This document shows positions 22,471 through 33,774 of a stretch of 60,651 nucleotides of DNA, in pieces (within the stretch, counting starts at the first letter, position 1; each line of letters begins with the position of its first letter). Made by a program: the position numbers and the translations under genes. The DNA lies in the NCBI RefSeq assembly GCF_001632365.1, contig NW_024468595.1:14202-74852 (forward strand). The letters run 5' to 3'. Below the pieces are notes generated by a model. That model was not told where the DNA came from and made no database searches. It saw only the letters and a program-made list of their open reading frames with translations. This DNA comes from Laetiporus sulphureus 93-53 (Eukaryota > Basidiomycota > Agaricomycetes > Polyporales > Laetiporaceae).

Positions 22471-23182
22471 GACAACCACGTGACTGCACGTACCTTTAAC
22501 AACCGGCATGTTTTTTTGCACAGCCGTGGACGGCAAACAGCATGAGCATGCATTTGCTCAGTGGTAGGGTATAAAACAAAAAGTCATTCGAAAGACTCGT
22601 AGCGGAGTCCCATGGTGGCCCGCCGGTGCCAACTGTCGCACATCGATCTGTTCTTTTCCGCATCGGTATCTCAGCCTATGGAGTCCGGTGCGAGATAACT
22701 ATTTGTTGTTGTAGCTGAATACAGTCATGATGGCGATATGTCGCGGTGGCACTGGGTGGCCATTGAACGCCATATACGCAGTGGCACGTTATGCAATGAG
22801 AAGAGGGTTGTCACATTCTCCTGCACTGAAGGACATGAGCAATGCTAAGCGGAACAAAAAACCACAAATGTTACATACGTTACGCGATTTTACGCCTAGA
22901 AGCGATTGACCCGTTAATCAAGACGTGAGACATCTAGTAAAACCAAGAAACGGTATGCAGTCTTGTGACTGAGTTGATGCCTTCGTCGTGAATTAGCATA
23001 TGATGAGTCACTTTCCCCCGCATCAGTGACTCTGTCACCCAATAAACGCAGACGCGGAGTACTTCGGAGAAGCCAGAATGCTACCTTGCAGACGAGACAC
23101 GATGAAGGCTTGACAGATTGTGCATGAATGAGACAGCATAATTGACAGCATGTGGTAAAGGGAGGGAAGAGCAATCCAATTG
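22471..23182. other. Intergenic region upstream of the BAG promoter block
   Basis: This lies between the BAG promoter and the 3' end of the deaminase-fold gene, with both genes on the minus strand. I found no supportable gene, RNA or repeat here. Confidence 0.5.
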
Positions 23183-24101
23183 TCACCATCCCTGCAAAAC
23201 GGACGGGTGTAAGCAACATAAAGGCACAACAAATTGATGACGCACCAGACCACCGGAGAGACGAAAATCGGCATGTGTCTCATATATAACACTACCCTGC
23301 GCACTGTTCACCTTTATCACGTCAAACCTGCCTTCCTTGTCGTTCCAATGAAATATCCGCTTTACCCCCGCCCACCTGCACCACTCCAGGCAACGCCAGC
23401 AAGGATTCGCACTGCCCATCCCGTTCTTCGTGAAGCGAGCCACGTATATATCCGCACCATTCACTCGCGGGTCCCGCCTCCTGGCATCCCATCCCTTGTC
23501 CGCTTCCCTACCGCGCGCACCGTGCTCGTGAAAGCATGCCTTGGAGCGCTCGCTCTCGCTACTCTCGCCACTACTACCGCCGCCGCTGCGCCCCGGACTG
23601 AGGGCGGCGCTCTCGGGGCGACCCTTTCCCTTGCCTTTGCCCCTGCGCGAGCGGTTATGCTGACGCTGATGCTCCACAAGGTCGTGAAAGCCACCACTCG
23701 GGGCCGTCGACCCCTTTGCCAACCTGTTGACCTTTTGTTCGATGTTCTGGTTGCGGCCCTCTTGTAGCCTGTGGAACCCGCCGTTCCATCCCTTGAACCT
23801 GCTTCTTAAACGATGGAGACATGCCCGTCAAGTTGAAGATCGCGTGCATCTCCGCATGCATCGAGACAGGCTAATAGGAAAATCGCTCAGTTAGAGTTGC
23901 GCTGACGTCTGATAATAGTGGACGGACCTTGCGATGCCCTTGCGTCCGAACCTCAGAGCCGTCATAGTGCGGTCGGTGATGGTTGTACCCCGACGAGATG
24001 ACTTTCCCGCCTTTGACCATGACTGCTCCAAGGGTGAAGCACATAGGGCTCTTCGAAGCCGCCTCGGCACACTGGGACAAGTAAAACTGCGTCTTGTTCA
24101 T
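23183..24101 (-). CDS. Cytidine-deaminase-fold protein
   Basis: This belongs to the cytidine/deoxycytidylate deaminase fold, a zinc hydrolase fold acting on bases or nucleotides. The start is ATG 24099-24101 (MNKTQFYLSQCAEAASKSPM). The zinc signatures are MHAEMHAIFNLTG (His and catalytic Glu) after the first intron (23871-23927) and NPCWRCLEWCRWAG (the PCxxC pair). Between them lies a long, basic, Ser/Gly-rich insertion (RRGKGKGKGR). The frame changes just after HAEMHAIFNLTGM. A 52-nt intron at 23769-23820 (GTCTCC..CCACAG) repairs it, though its donor is poor; with it the model closes at 251 aa. A last 54-nt in-frame intron (23192-23245) leaves the ending GLGW. An upstream in-frame extension could look mitochondrial but lacks support. 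The natural substrate is unknown. Confidence 0.78.
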
Positions 24102-24615
24102 GGTGGATTGTAAGCGAAGCGAGAATACTGATGCCGACGTAATCAGCTTCAAACAAAAGAATCTGGGGCATTTCGCGGTGATAGAACGTACCAAGTTCAC
24201 CGTACACAACGTTTTTGCAAACACGGCAGATAGATCAAGAAGAGGAGATTCTGGACGGTCGTGGGGATGGTCAAACGAGCAGAACGTTGGGAGAACTTCG
24301 CTGTTGTGACCTGCTGTGACTCACCACAACCGCCGTAACACCTCGTGACATGTTGTATCAGCCGCCCATCATGAAGCGCCGACTCATTTCAAGTTCTGTA
24401 GACCATTGATAACGACTATTGTCAAAGACAACGGCGAACGCATGAAAAGGTGAGCCTGCGGCCAACTTTATGCGAGGCTTTGTACGGTGGATTTCAATGC
24501 TGCCTCCGTAATCATCACGAGCGCGCTGCTTGTCTGTGCCTGCTTGTTCATCAGAGGCATGTAAGTCCGGAACTCGCATGAAGCTAAATTCTAATAGAGT
24601 TGTTGCAATTTCTCC

Positions 24616-25192
24616 ATGGTTCTCACGTTGGTCACCGTGGCGCGGTATCCGAGCCTTTGGATTATACTATCGGACGTGCCGGAAGTGCTTCATAAAAGGC
24701 TCATGGCCACGGATTCTGATTCTGAAAACAGCGGGCGGGAATCTCCTGTTGAGGTTTGGATTCATAACGAAGATGCAAGGATGTCGGAAGAAGAGATGCA
24801 GTGGCAAGAGAACATGTCGTAAAAGGGTTTTTTCAATTTCCTCCCATCTTATTAATAGGGAGCCTTCCGAACATGCATGTTGTTTCAGGCAACGATGAAG
24901 ACGGGTCAGTAATCATGATAATTTATATTTTGGATGATATTTGCAACTTCGGTACAAGCGCACACGACAATGCCCGGCATCGCGATCAATGCCTCTCAAT
25001 GCATTTAAGGAGTTGAATGCTTCTGAGACAATTTTGGAGACCTCGCGAAAGGTTGATACAGATCAAGTCAAATGCGATCCGAATAAAGCGGTTCTAATCA
25101 CTGACACTATGGATCCACAAAGAGTCACACCCAAAAAGGTATATAAATGGCACGTCACAACGGCGAGCAACAAGTGGTATGAGCCTGATTAG
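24616..25192 (+). CDS. Doubtful small gene, unresolved exons
   Basis: Two protein-like stretches lie in a locally AT-richer zone. One starts at 24616 and contains DSDSENSGRESPVEVWIHNE. The other, about 25012-25192, contains KELNASETILETSRKVDTD and ends KWYEPD before a TAG. I could not find a splice path that joins them cleanly. They may be one small gene, a decayed gene, or chance. The rest of 24102-25232 shows no other supportable gene. Confidence 0.25.
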
Positions 25193-25232
25193 ACTTGAGA
25201 CACCATGGACGCGCTTTTTGGGTTTGCATTCT

Positions 25233-28200
25233 CTAAGCTGAGATAAGCTCAGCTGCAACTGAAATCCTGTTTGCGAGGGCTGTCAGGTTGGCATCGGCTA
25301 CGATGACTTCTGGCGTGAGTTCTACGTCGAAGGCCTGCTTGATGACTATTGAGATGCGTTTCGCCTGCCTCTCTGACCAGAACCGGAAATCATCCGGGTC
25401 CCGAGCCCCATCTTGGGTGTCGACAGCCGCACGCTCCTCCTCCGACTTGCACGAGAGGGGGATCAAAGATGGGTCCGAATCCAGACAGAGCGGGACAATA
25501 TGCATGAGACACTTCCGAACGGCTTCGACATCCATTGTGTTTGGTTTGTCAACTGTCCTCCCAGGCGGCGGAGTTAAGCATCGAAGCATTTAACGGTGGC
25601 ACGGAAGGGACAGACGCACCGTACACCTCGAACGGACCATCCAGGCTCATGACATTGTACTTGCCGTCATGATGATATCGGATCTTGAAACAAATGGGGG
25701 TCTGATGTCAGCACGGCTGGCTAGTCTAGGAATCCTCGAGGAAGATTCACCTCGTAGCGACCCGTCTGCCAAGGCAGCCTGCCTTGTTGGAATACCACTT
25801 CACCGCCTTCGGAGTCACTATCCGGTCGGTTGGCTCTATTGAGATCCAGTGGGATATCACCGTCCCACTCCTCGTCGTGCACAGGAACCCACATGCCCAA
25901 TGAGGATGTCTTGGTCACCAAGCTTGACTTGTTGGCGCCGACCTGAAAAATCCCTAATGTGTAGCCTCGCCGATTGGTAAAAACTCCAGAAACTGACCCT
26001 GTAGATGCCGATCCAATCGCGCCGTGAATGATGCAGCGGCGCTTGCCATCGTACCTTGATGGGCTCTCCCAAGTGAAAATGCAAGGTACCGTTTGTGCAA
26101 GGGCTGGGAACGATGGAGACCTTGTACTTGGCGGTGTCGTACAATGACAAGTCGCTGGCAACGCGGCTGCCACGGATGTCATGGTCTCATTAGCATAGAT
26201 CGAACGTACCCACCATCATTACATACGAAATGACCAGCTTCTCCCTCGATTGTTGGAGAAGAACCTTGGTATCCTGCATGACGCCCGAGATCTTCGGCCG
26301 GGCTGGAAGAGCCAAAACTGGTGTCAGTAAAGAGAAGAGAGAAGAGACGGTCCAGTTTCTGACATTTGGCGAGGAACTCTTCCACGACGTCTGCGGTCTC
26401 TTCACAAACCTTGTCAAATGTTCCCTTCATTTCTTTTGCGACTCTCTTGATCTCCGGGGCATGCCGGCCCGCGCGCGACTCGAGCAGACGTGCGTTCTTA
26501 TTGGCAACCTTCTTGATAACCTTGACAAACCCTGCATCGTTCCGCAGCGAATCGCCGTACAACTTTCGCATGTGAGGGCTGTGCGACAGAAGCTTAGTCA
26601 TTATTCGCGCCGTATCAGCTATCTGGATGCGCACTTTTCGACCTTGCTCAAGAACCACCACTGAGATAGAAGCCGGATCACAGCGAGAGCAAATACTAGT
26701 TTGCTACCGCTGATCAGCGTGAGCCCGAAGAACGCCGCTCCACTCATAACCTCGGGATTGTTGAGATAACTGGCGTTCAACCTCATCACTGTAGCTTAGT
26801 TTATCGGCGGAGGAAGATTGACGAACCGGTAGATGCCAGTATACTCAACATGTGCAGGGAATTCCTCCATGAAGAAGTCTCCGAAGAACCAACCTATGGG
26901 AAAAGTCAGGGTCTTCTGTCGCCGGTGATAGGATAGGGTGCGAGTACCGAACAATCCCAGGACCTCGTATGACTCCATCGAGGCCCAAATATGGAGTCCG
27001 ATGAGAATCTAGGGGAATGGAACGTGAGTCGCGATGACAGGGTCTAAAGAACTTTACGGCTCACTGCGCCGAGGGTGTGCCGCAGGAGCTCGTTTCCGAC
27101 CGTCCAATCCTGAGGTATTGTGTACGTTTTCCAAACGAGACCAACGGAAGAGACTGCGTAACGAACTGTGAGCGAAACTGCCATTACGCTGAGCCTGAAG
27201 GCACACACCGTAAGTCATACACATGCTTAAGTTGTACATCACCTTCCAGTTGGAGAACGCTTCAAGCACGGCGCCCTTGGCGCGGTCACGCTGCGGATAG
27301 TGGTAGTGCTTAAGAAAATGCCGCACAAGGAATTTCCTCTGCGACTGGGCGCGCAACAGAAGGCCCAGGCCGAAGGAATGGAACAGACACCAGGCCAGAG
27401 CATGAACGAAGTGCAGCACGAGTGCACTGCGATGTGAGAGCGGGGGAAGAAAAGAAGCGACTAGAGGGTACAAGATTATCAAGAGCAACTGGAAGTCCGA
27501 AGAGCTGGGAAGTCGCATGTATGAGGCGTCACTGCTGATCAGCAGGTAATTGAAATACCTACCGTAATAGATCAACGTTGTGCAAGAAAATCGTGTCCTT
27601 CCTGAAATAGCGGTTCATCAAATCATGTTGCGACAGGCGCGGGGAATCGCTGCGTCTCAGAACAGCACACCCATTGTCACTAGATGCTGAAACAATTGAA
27701 GGTAATGAACGGTGCTTGTTCTTCGGTCCCGAGGCACTGGCCTCGAACTCCATCTCCGTCTCAGTCTCGGTCAGAATGTCATCCGTGTCGGTCGCACTTT
27801 CTCCATCAGTCACAGAAGGCGTAGCGGATTCTAGCACCGAAGAGACAGATGAACTTGAACGTTGTCGAGATTGGTACTCTGAGGTCTGGTGGGATTTGAC
27901 GGTAACGGCCAAAACCAGAGGCGATCTCATAGCGAGAGGCTTGCGCTGACCGTAGGTTCGCTCAATGTCTGCGAAGGAACGGTGAGACAGCATGCCACGA
28001 AACACGCCTTGGAAGTTGGGACGCTCACGAGGGTTCTCGAAGAAGACGAGGAAGCCAAACTGAGCCGCGTGAGCGGCAAGACTAACGAAAAGTAGCAGAT
28101 AGCTGCCGATAATGAGGGACAGGCCGTAGTATCCGGCGTACCCTGTGAGTGCATTAGTATGGCCCTTGAGGTGGAGAGAGAAGGTATACATACCAACGGA

Positions 28201-29228
28201 GTACATAGGGTGCGGGGCCAGCTCGAACACACCGTCAAAGACGAGTGCACCTCGCTGGAAGAATACATCGCCCCAGTACCAACCATAGTCTTTGACGACA
28301 TTGTGTGCTTCTGTCTTGACCCAGAGGTTGAATGCAATCAGGGCAATGCCTCCTATCCATCTGGTGCGATTCGCCAACAACATCCGTCAAAGACGCGAAC
28401 CAGGATCAAGATAGATTATTTACCTCAGAACATGTACCGCAGTCGAGAGATCTTCGGGTACACGAAAACACGTGAAAGCGAACATGCAGTATGCAAGAAA
28501 ATCACTAATTTATGCAGCAATTAGCTGACTGAGAGCCAACGGCAGTGACGCTTTCAAAACGAACTTGAGCAGAATTATATCCACCAATTGCCGGAAAAGC
28601 AGCCACGTATTGTACTCCAAAGGAAGTTTCTGTATGGCAACTATGAGCGGCGGTGGCAGTCGTTTGCCGCACACGAAACGCACATCGAATGAATAATCCT
28701 TGCCCATTTTCCCCACCAGCTGTTGCTTGATCCAGCTACGTATTCTTGGGCATCGTGTTTCGTCAAGCCATCCAAGCCGCTGAACTTCTCGCACCATCCA
28801 TTTCCTTTTGCTCTGTTTCGTGAGCACCCATCCAAGTCCCAGATCGTATGCGGCACGCCAGAATGCAAAATAAATCAGAAAGAAAACTCTAGCAACTTGA
28901 CGTGGAAGAGCCAAAAATAGCACAATTTGGAGCCCGAGCAATCCTAGATTCAGCATGTCTAGATGAGATTTCGGATATGAAGGGTGGAATAAGGCCGTCA
29001 GGACGTCATGTGTAGTTGGTACACGAAAGACTGCACGCTAATATAGTCAGATATGCTTTTGACCAGGTCATGACTTGCTGCCAGCGTACCTTCGCCTCCA
29101 GGTGTTTTACCCCACACGACTTCTTCCGTCTTGCGCGTGTCCGAGTCATGAGTGGTCGTGGCCGATGGCGCATCCGGCAGGCTTGGGCGCCTGCGTCTGA
29201 GAGAGGTTGATGGCTCGTCTGTCGACAT
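25233..29228 (-). CDS. CHO2: Phosphatidylethanolamine N-methyltransferase CHO2
   Basis: This ER enzyme makes the first S-adenosylmethionine-dependent methylation of phosphatidylethanolamine on the way to phosphatidylcholine. The start is ATG 29226-29228 ([19 protein letters not shown]) and the stop is TAG at 25233-25235. More than ten short introns leave roughly 950-1,050 aa. It has the duplicated PEMT architecture: a first membrane block ([54 protein letters not shown], the SAM-binding region), a Ser/Thr/Asp-rich linker, and a second block ([56 protein letters not shown]). The soluble C-terminal part contains [14 protein letters not shown] and [16 protein letters not shown], typical of fungal Cho2. 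Two CACGTG boxes lie upstream. Identity is very secure; individual exon ends were not all checked. Confidence 0.95.
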
Positions 29229-29299
29229 GGTCGTCGTCGTGGTGTTGAACCAGAGCAGGACGTAAACCCCGAAGGAACTGTACGTACAGATGATGCGAC

Positions 29300-29383
29300 C
29301 ACGTGTTCACGTCTGGGCGCGTCAAAAACGCGTCGCGTCCCGATGAGCTTGCCCTGAAGAACCGTGAATATGATAGTCACGTG
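29300..29383. promoter_or_regulatory. Paired CACGTG E-boxes upstream of CHO2
   Basis: CACGTG occurs at 29300-29305 and 29378-29383, 72 and 150 bp upstream of the CHO2 start codon. In yeast, phospholipid genes are controlled by bHLH factors at related E-box-like sites (UASINO). Transfer of that role to this fungus is inference. Confidence 0.4.
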
Positions 29384-30220
29384 AAGCGCCCGTCGCAAAT
29401 CCCCGGCCGCTGAGTTCGATGCTTGTTCTGTTTTCGTCTTTGTCCACGTTTGAATGCCCGTCGCTGTCCTTGAATTCTGTTGACAGAGCTTTGGGAAGGC
29501 ATTCCCGAAGCGCATCTTTCTCCGGTAATGCTCCCTTGCTCCCCGTGAAATGGTCGAATTTTATAGCATTTCGCATAGTTTCGGAAGGCACGGCAAATCT
29601 CGTCGCACCCTTGTTATTCACTCCCGACTCGACCAATTGTCGCCCCTACCGAGCCGGGAGTTGCTAATGAAGGGAAGATCGAGCTCGTGCTCGAGGCATT
29701 AATTTCGGCCGCTCTTGCCATTACAGCAATGAGAGACCTTACGAGGTGCCTCACATTTCTGATATGTCTAGCGTGCCTCTGCATACCGTTCGCTCCTTTA
29801 ATGCAATATTATTGATGCGGTTTCACAATAAAATCAGACAGTGAGCTAAGACTTTGAGGTCGTCCCAGTGTGATGCAATTTAGTAGACATTGCGATGATG
29901 GAGTCAGACGTATCGATTAAACTCACTCGAGCTGCCATGCCATGGCGGCGCAGCCTTGATCAGATACCTACGTTCGGCCATATTGACCGATATTCTGCCG
30001 CCTCGCTGAACTAAAAATATGTCAATAAAATCCTGGGACGCCACGTTGAGCTTAGAGACGGAATAATAAAACGGACATTCTCCGGACTAGAGTCATGAAA
30101 CAACCCTTCCACTTAACTTAAGCTTCAGCCACAGGCTTTGTCGCCGATCAATTTCCGTTCCGCTTAAATCTTGTGAGCTGATCTCGTTGATCGGTAAGAA
30201 AGCCCACGGTCGTTGTCACC
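29384..30220. other. Intergenic region between divergent CHO2 and SET5
   Basis: This holds promoter space for both genes. Reading frames here have no ATG start or domain character, and I saw no repeats or RNA genes. Confidence 0.5.
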
Positions 30221-31709
30221 ATGACCGCGGTGTTGCCGTCTGAGGATGAGCTGAAACAAGCTCTCATCGCTCTCCGAGCAGAGAATCCCAGCTTGGGCAT
30301 CGCCAAACTTCATACACTGCTGCTGTCCCGCAACCCGACTTGGACTGTCGGGGAGAAGAGAACGCGACGAATTCTCCAGAACGAAGGCCTCACGCTCGTT
30401 CAAAATCAGAAGTCAGGAGCATCTCAAAAGGACGGTTCTGGTCCTGGCCATGATCTTCCGTCGTCTACGGTGATCGAAGGATTGGACATATCCAAATGGA
30501 CATTAAAGGTGGAGGTGAAGTATTTCAGTAGAAACAAGGGTAAAGGACTGGTGGCGAAAGAGCGCATCAAAGAGGGCGAAACCGTGTGGAAGGAGGATCC
30601 TTTCATTTTGGCTCCCGAATGGTAGGATCCATATATTTTCATGGTGTATTGATGCAACCTTCTAACAACTTGATATTAACAGGGATGTCTACGACCTGCA
30701 GGCAGCCTCGCTTGCTTGCGCACACTGCAGCACGCCGCTCAAAGAGTCATCTCTGATTATATCATGTCCTGCCTCTACTTCACGGTCACCGTGTACAGCG
30801 AGGTTCTGCAACCGCTTATGTCTTACACGCTCAGCACGGACCCACCCTCTTCTGTGTCCCTCGCAGAACCCTGCATCGATACAATTGCTCACATTTGCCC
30901 GGAAGATCGGCTGGATGGCCCTGCATGCACTTGCGCAATGCACTGCACGCATTCTGTTGACATATCAGCAGGATGAGTCGGCCTGGCGAGAGGACTGGAA
31001 GTTTATCCAGTCTCTTGCGAAACTTGGTATGGAAGATCGGGCGAAAGGAGAATGGTTGGTATTTTTAGACGGCGGTTCTAGAGCAGTTGGGTAACGCATT
31101 TTTTGTGTTCAGGATGAAAGGAGCAGAACCGGACAGGGAGACATGGAAGAAGGCATTCCAACTTTACGTTCAAGGGTTTCAGAATCCGCCCACCGTACCA
31201 GAACAAAAGAAGCTAGCACGACTGTTGAAGAAGGCCCTACCGGCAGAGGTTGTCGGCGAGCTATTCAATTATGACGCCTTCCTTCTCGGACTCGGGTGCA
31301 TGAGTCTCAGTACGTAATTCGTTCAACTCGATCGCGAGCTCTACAAATTGTTCATGCCCCATGTGTAGATTTGGAAGCTCATGGTGGCCTATACGTGTTT
31401 CACTCGCACTTGAACCATTCCTGCGATCCCAGTATCTCTGTCCGGCATCTGGAGCAGCGCACCGCGCTTGCACGTGTATCTTTAATCGCTAAAAAAGACA
31501 TTGAGCCCGGGGAGGAGCTATGCATTACTTACGTCAATCCAGGACTACCTCTAGAACAACGCCGCCGAGAAATTATGGAGTGGGGTTTCGGCGTCTGTCA
31601 GTGCAGGCGATGTACAACGGAGGCCGAGAACCATGACAGTGCGCCCGTCGGTAGTGCTAGTATGAACGATCTAGAGTCGGAGTTGAAGACTAGTCTGGGG
31701 GTGATGTAG
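30221..31709 (+). CDS. SET5: SET5-type SET-domain methyltransferase
   Basis: This is a split-SET/MYND-type lysine methyltransferase; yeast Set5 methylates histone H4. Four exons (30221-30621, 30683-31054, 31113-31309, 31369-31709) give 436 aa. The N-terminus carries a short helical module (LGIAKLHTLLLSRNPTWTV). The SET domain starts near residue 103 (KYFSRNKGKGLVAKERIKEG). A zinc-type insert follows (CAHCSTPL; CPASTSRSPCTARFCNRLCL). The catalytic part has FHSHLNHSCDPSISVRHLE (the NHSC motif) and GEELCITYVNP. The post-SET cysteines are CQCRRC. The introns are 58-61 nt; the second has an unusual GTTGGT donor. The substrate in this organism is inferred only from the family. Confidence 0.92.
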
Positions 31710-32285
31710 TGCATCGAATGCACTTTGATGTGCCTTAGTCGGAGTTTGCTTCATGCCATGAAATCGAGGGTACTTTGTGAGGTCCGGCTGTGTACGAGAG
31801 TGTGTCGGTCCAATCATGAGACAGTAAAAGCAAACTTGACTATGAGCGACGGCTCTCGCCGCAATCAGTAAAGATCAGCTACCAAACAATGTACGCCCAT
31901 TTACAATGGATATCCTTGGGTGCCCACGGGGATCGGCTCAGATGATAAAGGTCTGCGACCGTAAGCGAGCTAAAGAACGCTCGTGATATCGGAGTATCCT
32001 TTGTACTGTCGCCCGAGGCGCAACATGAAACACGGCGTAAGTTTATGCAGCGATTGTTCCGTGATGTGTTTCTTCAGGGACGCTCTTCCATGACCATTAA
32101 CGGCCTTCAGACGACAATCATACCCATACAGCACAATGCAGCTAGTCTTGTGTCAAAACTTGGAATGAACGACGTTCGGCGTTTCACGCTTGGCTGTCAA
32201 ACAAGTTGCTATGTCCGGTACCTACACTATGGATGGCCTGGACAATGCCTAGATTTCGACGAAAACATCATGCTGCGATACCAAT
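31710..32285. other. Convergent intergenic region between SET5 and ALKBH6
   Basis: Both neighbouring genes end here. No gene, tRNA or repeat is apparent in these 576 bp. Confidence 0.5.
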
Positions 32286-33390
32286 TCAGTACCAGCGTTT
32301 ACCGAACGGCAGACCGCCAGCCACCTTCTCTACATCACGGCATGTGAGACTATACCTCGTCCTTCTTGTCAATTTTCCTCCCCTCAAAATTGTTGACTTC
32401 GCCGCACCGTCGGCGATCAAGTCCACATTCGCAATGCATGTGTGCCCATCGGTCCGGTGAAAGGCGTCTTCTGCGACATATTCGATCCCGTGCAGATGCG
32501 TCTGATATAGCGAGGACGTTGTGATCACCAGGCTGCGAGGTTCCAATAATACTGACAGCACCGGCTCCGGGTCGATGACCTTCCCAGACTCGCCTTCAGC
32601 TTCCTCTTCGCTTGCGGCAGTGGCAGAAGGCTTGTATCGGTAATAGTGAAACACTGCGTGCGAACCCAATGAGAGAGTGGTGACGACAGGATGGTAGGCG
32701 GGACCGTCTTCGTGCGGCTAGCAATCTATCGGCACACGATTAAGTTCGTGAGAAGGGTACAACCGTACCATGATGCCCTGCCCTGGGAGGTACTGATAAT
32801 CTGTCAGACCAAAAAATACAAGGCGATCAGCAGACCCGAGACATACTTCGTTCACGATGATATGGTTCGGCCTCCGATGCGAGGACTCTGAAAATGCGCC
32901 TGTGGCCGCAATACGGCCAACGATGTCTGGGCTACATGGACAAATAATCAGGCTCGAATACAAGAACGGGTGGACGGCACCGACAACATGGTCACAAAGT
33001 CCGGCATCGCTTCCGGTAGCAAAACTTTCTTTGCAGTCATGTTACCACCTTTCCATGCGATCGTAATGATTATTCTCTGCATTTAATAGAATCGGGCAGG
33101 ACAGATCGGTCTAACCCCATATCTGCAGCCTGCGCAGAAGATCCAGCTTGTCTTGAGTACTAATCTGCTGCACAGTGACAATCTGAGAGAAAACCCACCT
33201 GCGATTGGCGAGATGCCTCCATTTCGGCAAAGGCGAAGCTTGAATCTACAGACATTGAGTCTCAATGAAACTGTCTGAGCGAATCGATAACCTTCCGTAT
33301 CAGCACATCTTCCTCATCGACGGACACAAAATCTGGGATATAATACACCTCCTGTGTATGCGGTACTAGGTATTGCGAAAGTGGTATCAT
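32286..33390 (-). CDS. ALKBH6: AlkB homolog 6-type 2-oxoglutarate/Fe(II) dioxygenase
   Basis: This is an AlkB-family oxygenase; mammalian ALKBH6 is nuclear and linked to alkylation tolerance, with no settled substrate. Seven exons (33292-33390, 33199-33245, 33116-33129, 32985-33048, 32847-32931, 32769-32792, 32286-32717) close in frame to 254 aa. The start ATG 33388-33390 gives MIPLSQYLVPHTQEVYYIPD. The family line ASPLPKWRHLANRRLQIWGG appears only after splicing a 14-nt exon. [20 protein letters not shown] holds the iron-binding HxD and spans a 24-nt exon. SLGSHAVFHYYRY, LHGIEYV (the second His) and RRTRYSLTCRDV (2-oxoglutarate Arg) complete the core. All catalytic residues are present. Confidence 0.92.
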
Positions 33391-33483
33391 GTCAGACGAA
33401 ACAAGTCGAGCCACCGATCCGGACGGTGTGAAAGTGCTGCATTGTTATCTAGCTCTATATTGTATAATGACGTGTGAAGTATC

Positions 33484-33573
33484 GCTCTCGTCGTCTAATG
33501 GCTATGATGTCAGATTCCTATATAATGTGGTCGGGTTATCTGAAGGCTCCGGGTTCGAGTCCCGGCGGGAGTA
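33484..33573 (+). tRNA. tRNA-Arg (anticodon CCU) with 17-nt intron
   Basis: A full cloverleaf can be drawn. The acceptor arms GCTCTCG (33484-33490) and CGGGAGT (33566-33572) pair over 7 bp, including two G-U pairs. The discriminator base is A573. The D arm is GTC..GAT. The anticodon stem TCAGA/TCTGA encloses the loop TTCCTAA with anticodon CCT at 33517-33519. An intron TATAATGTGGTCGGGTT (33521-33537) sits after position 37, the canonical place. The T arm is CCGGG-TTCGAGT-CCCGG. A TTTTT terminator follows at 33577-33581. It reads AGG codons. It lies 94 bp upstream of the ALKBH6 start, in opposite orientation. Confidence 0.93.
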
Positions 33574-33576
33574 ATC

Positions 33577-33581
33577 TTTTT
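33577..33581 (+). terminator. RNA polymerase III terminator of tRNA-Arg
   Basis: Five T residues directly follow the tRNA 3' end, as expected for polymerase III termination. Confidence 0.75.
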
Positions 33582-33586
33582 CTCCG

Positions 33587-33614
33587 TTTCAGTCAGCGTC
33601 TTCGCCGACTGAAA
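33587..33614. repeat. Hairpin just after the tRNA terminator
   Basis: TTTCAGTC (33587-33594) pairs with GACTGAAA (33607-33614). After one mismatch, GCG pairs with CGC around a TCTT loop. It is 11 bp of stem in 28 nt, between the tRNA terminator and MPP6, so it may fall in the MPP6 leader. Confidence 0.5.
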
Positions 33615-33774
33615 CTGAAGTCCGACACCATGACTTCGGGTTGGCTTTCGTTCTCACTGCTTTTGGCTCGCGACCTGTACCGCTTTCTTTTGCTGCAACT
33701 TCATACCTGCTGCCATTGTGAACCTTTATTCAAGTCTAGTGTTGCCGTTTACTGCTCCACCAATATTAAGAACG

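Noticed and set aside
29322..29636. Minus-strand 104-residue frame upstream of CHO2
   Set aside because: It starts at a non-ATG codon, has no recognisable features, and lies in promoter space.
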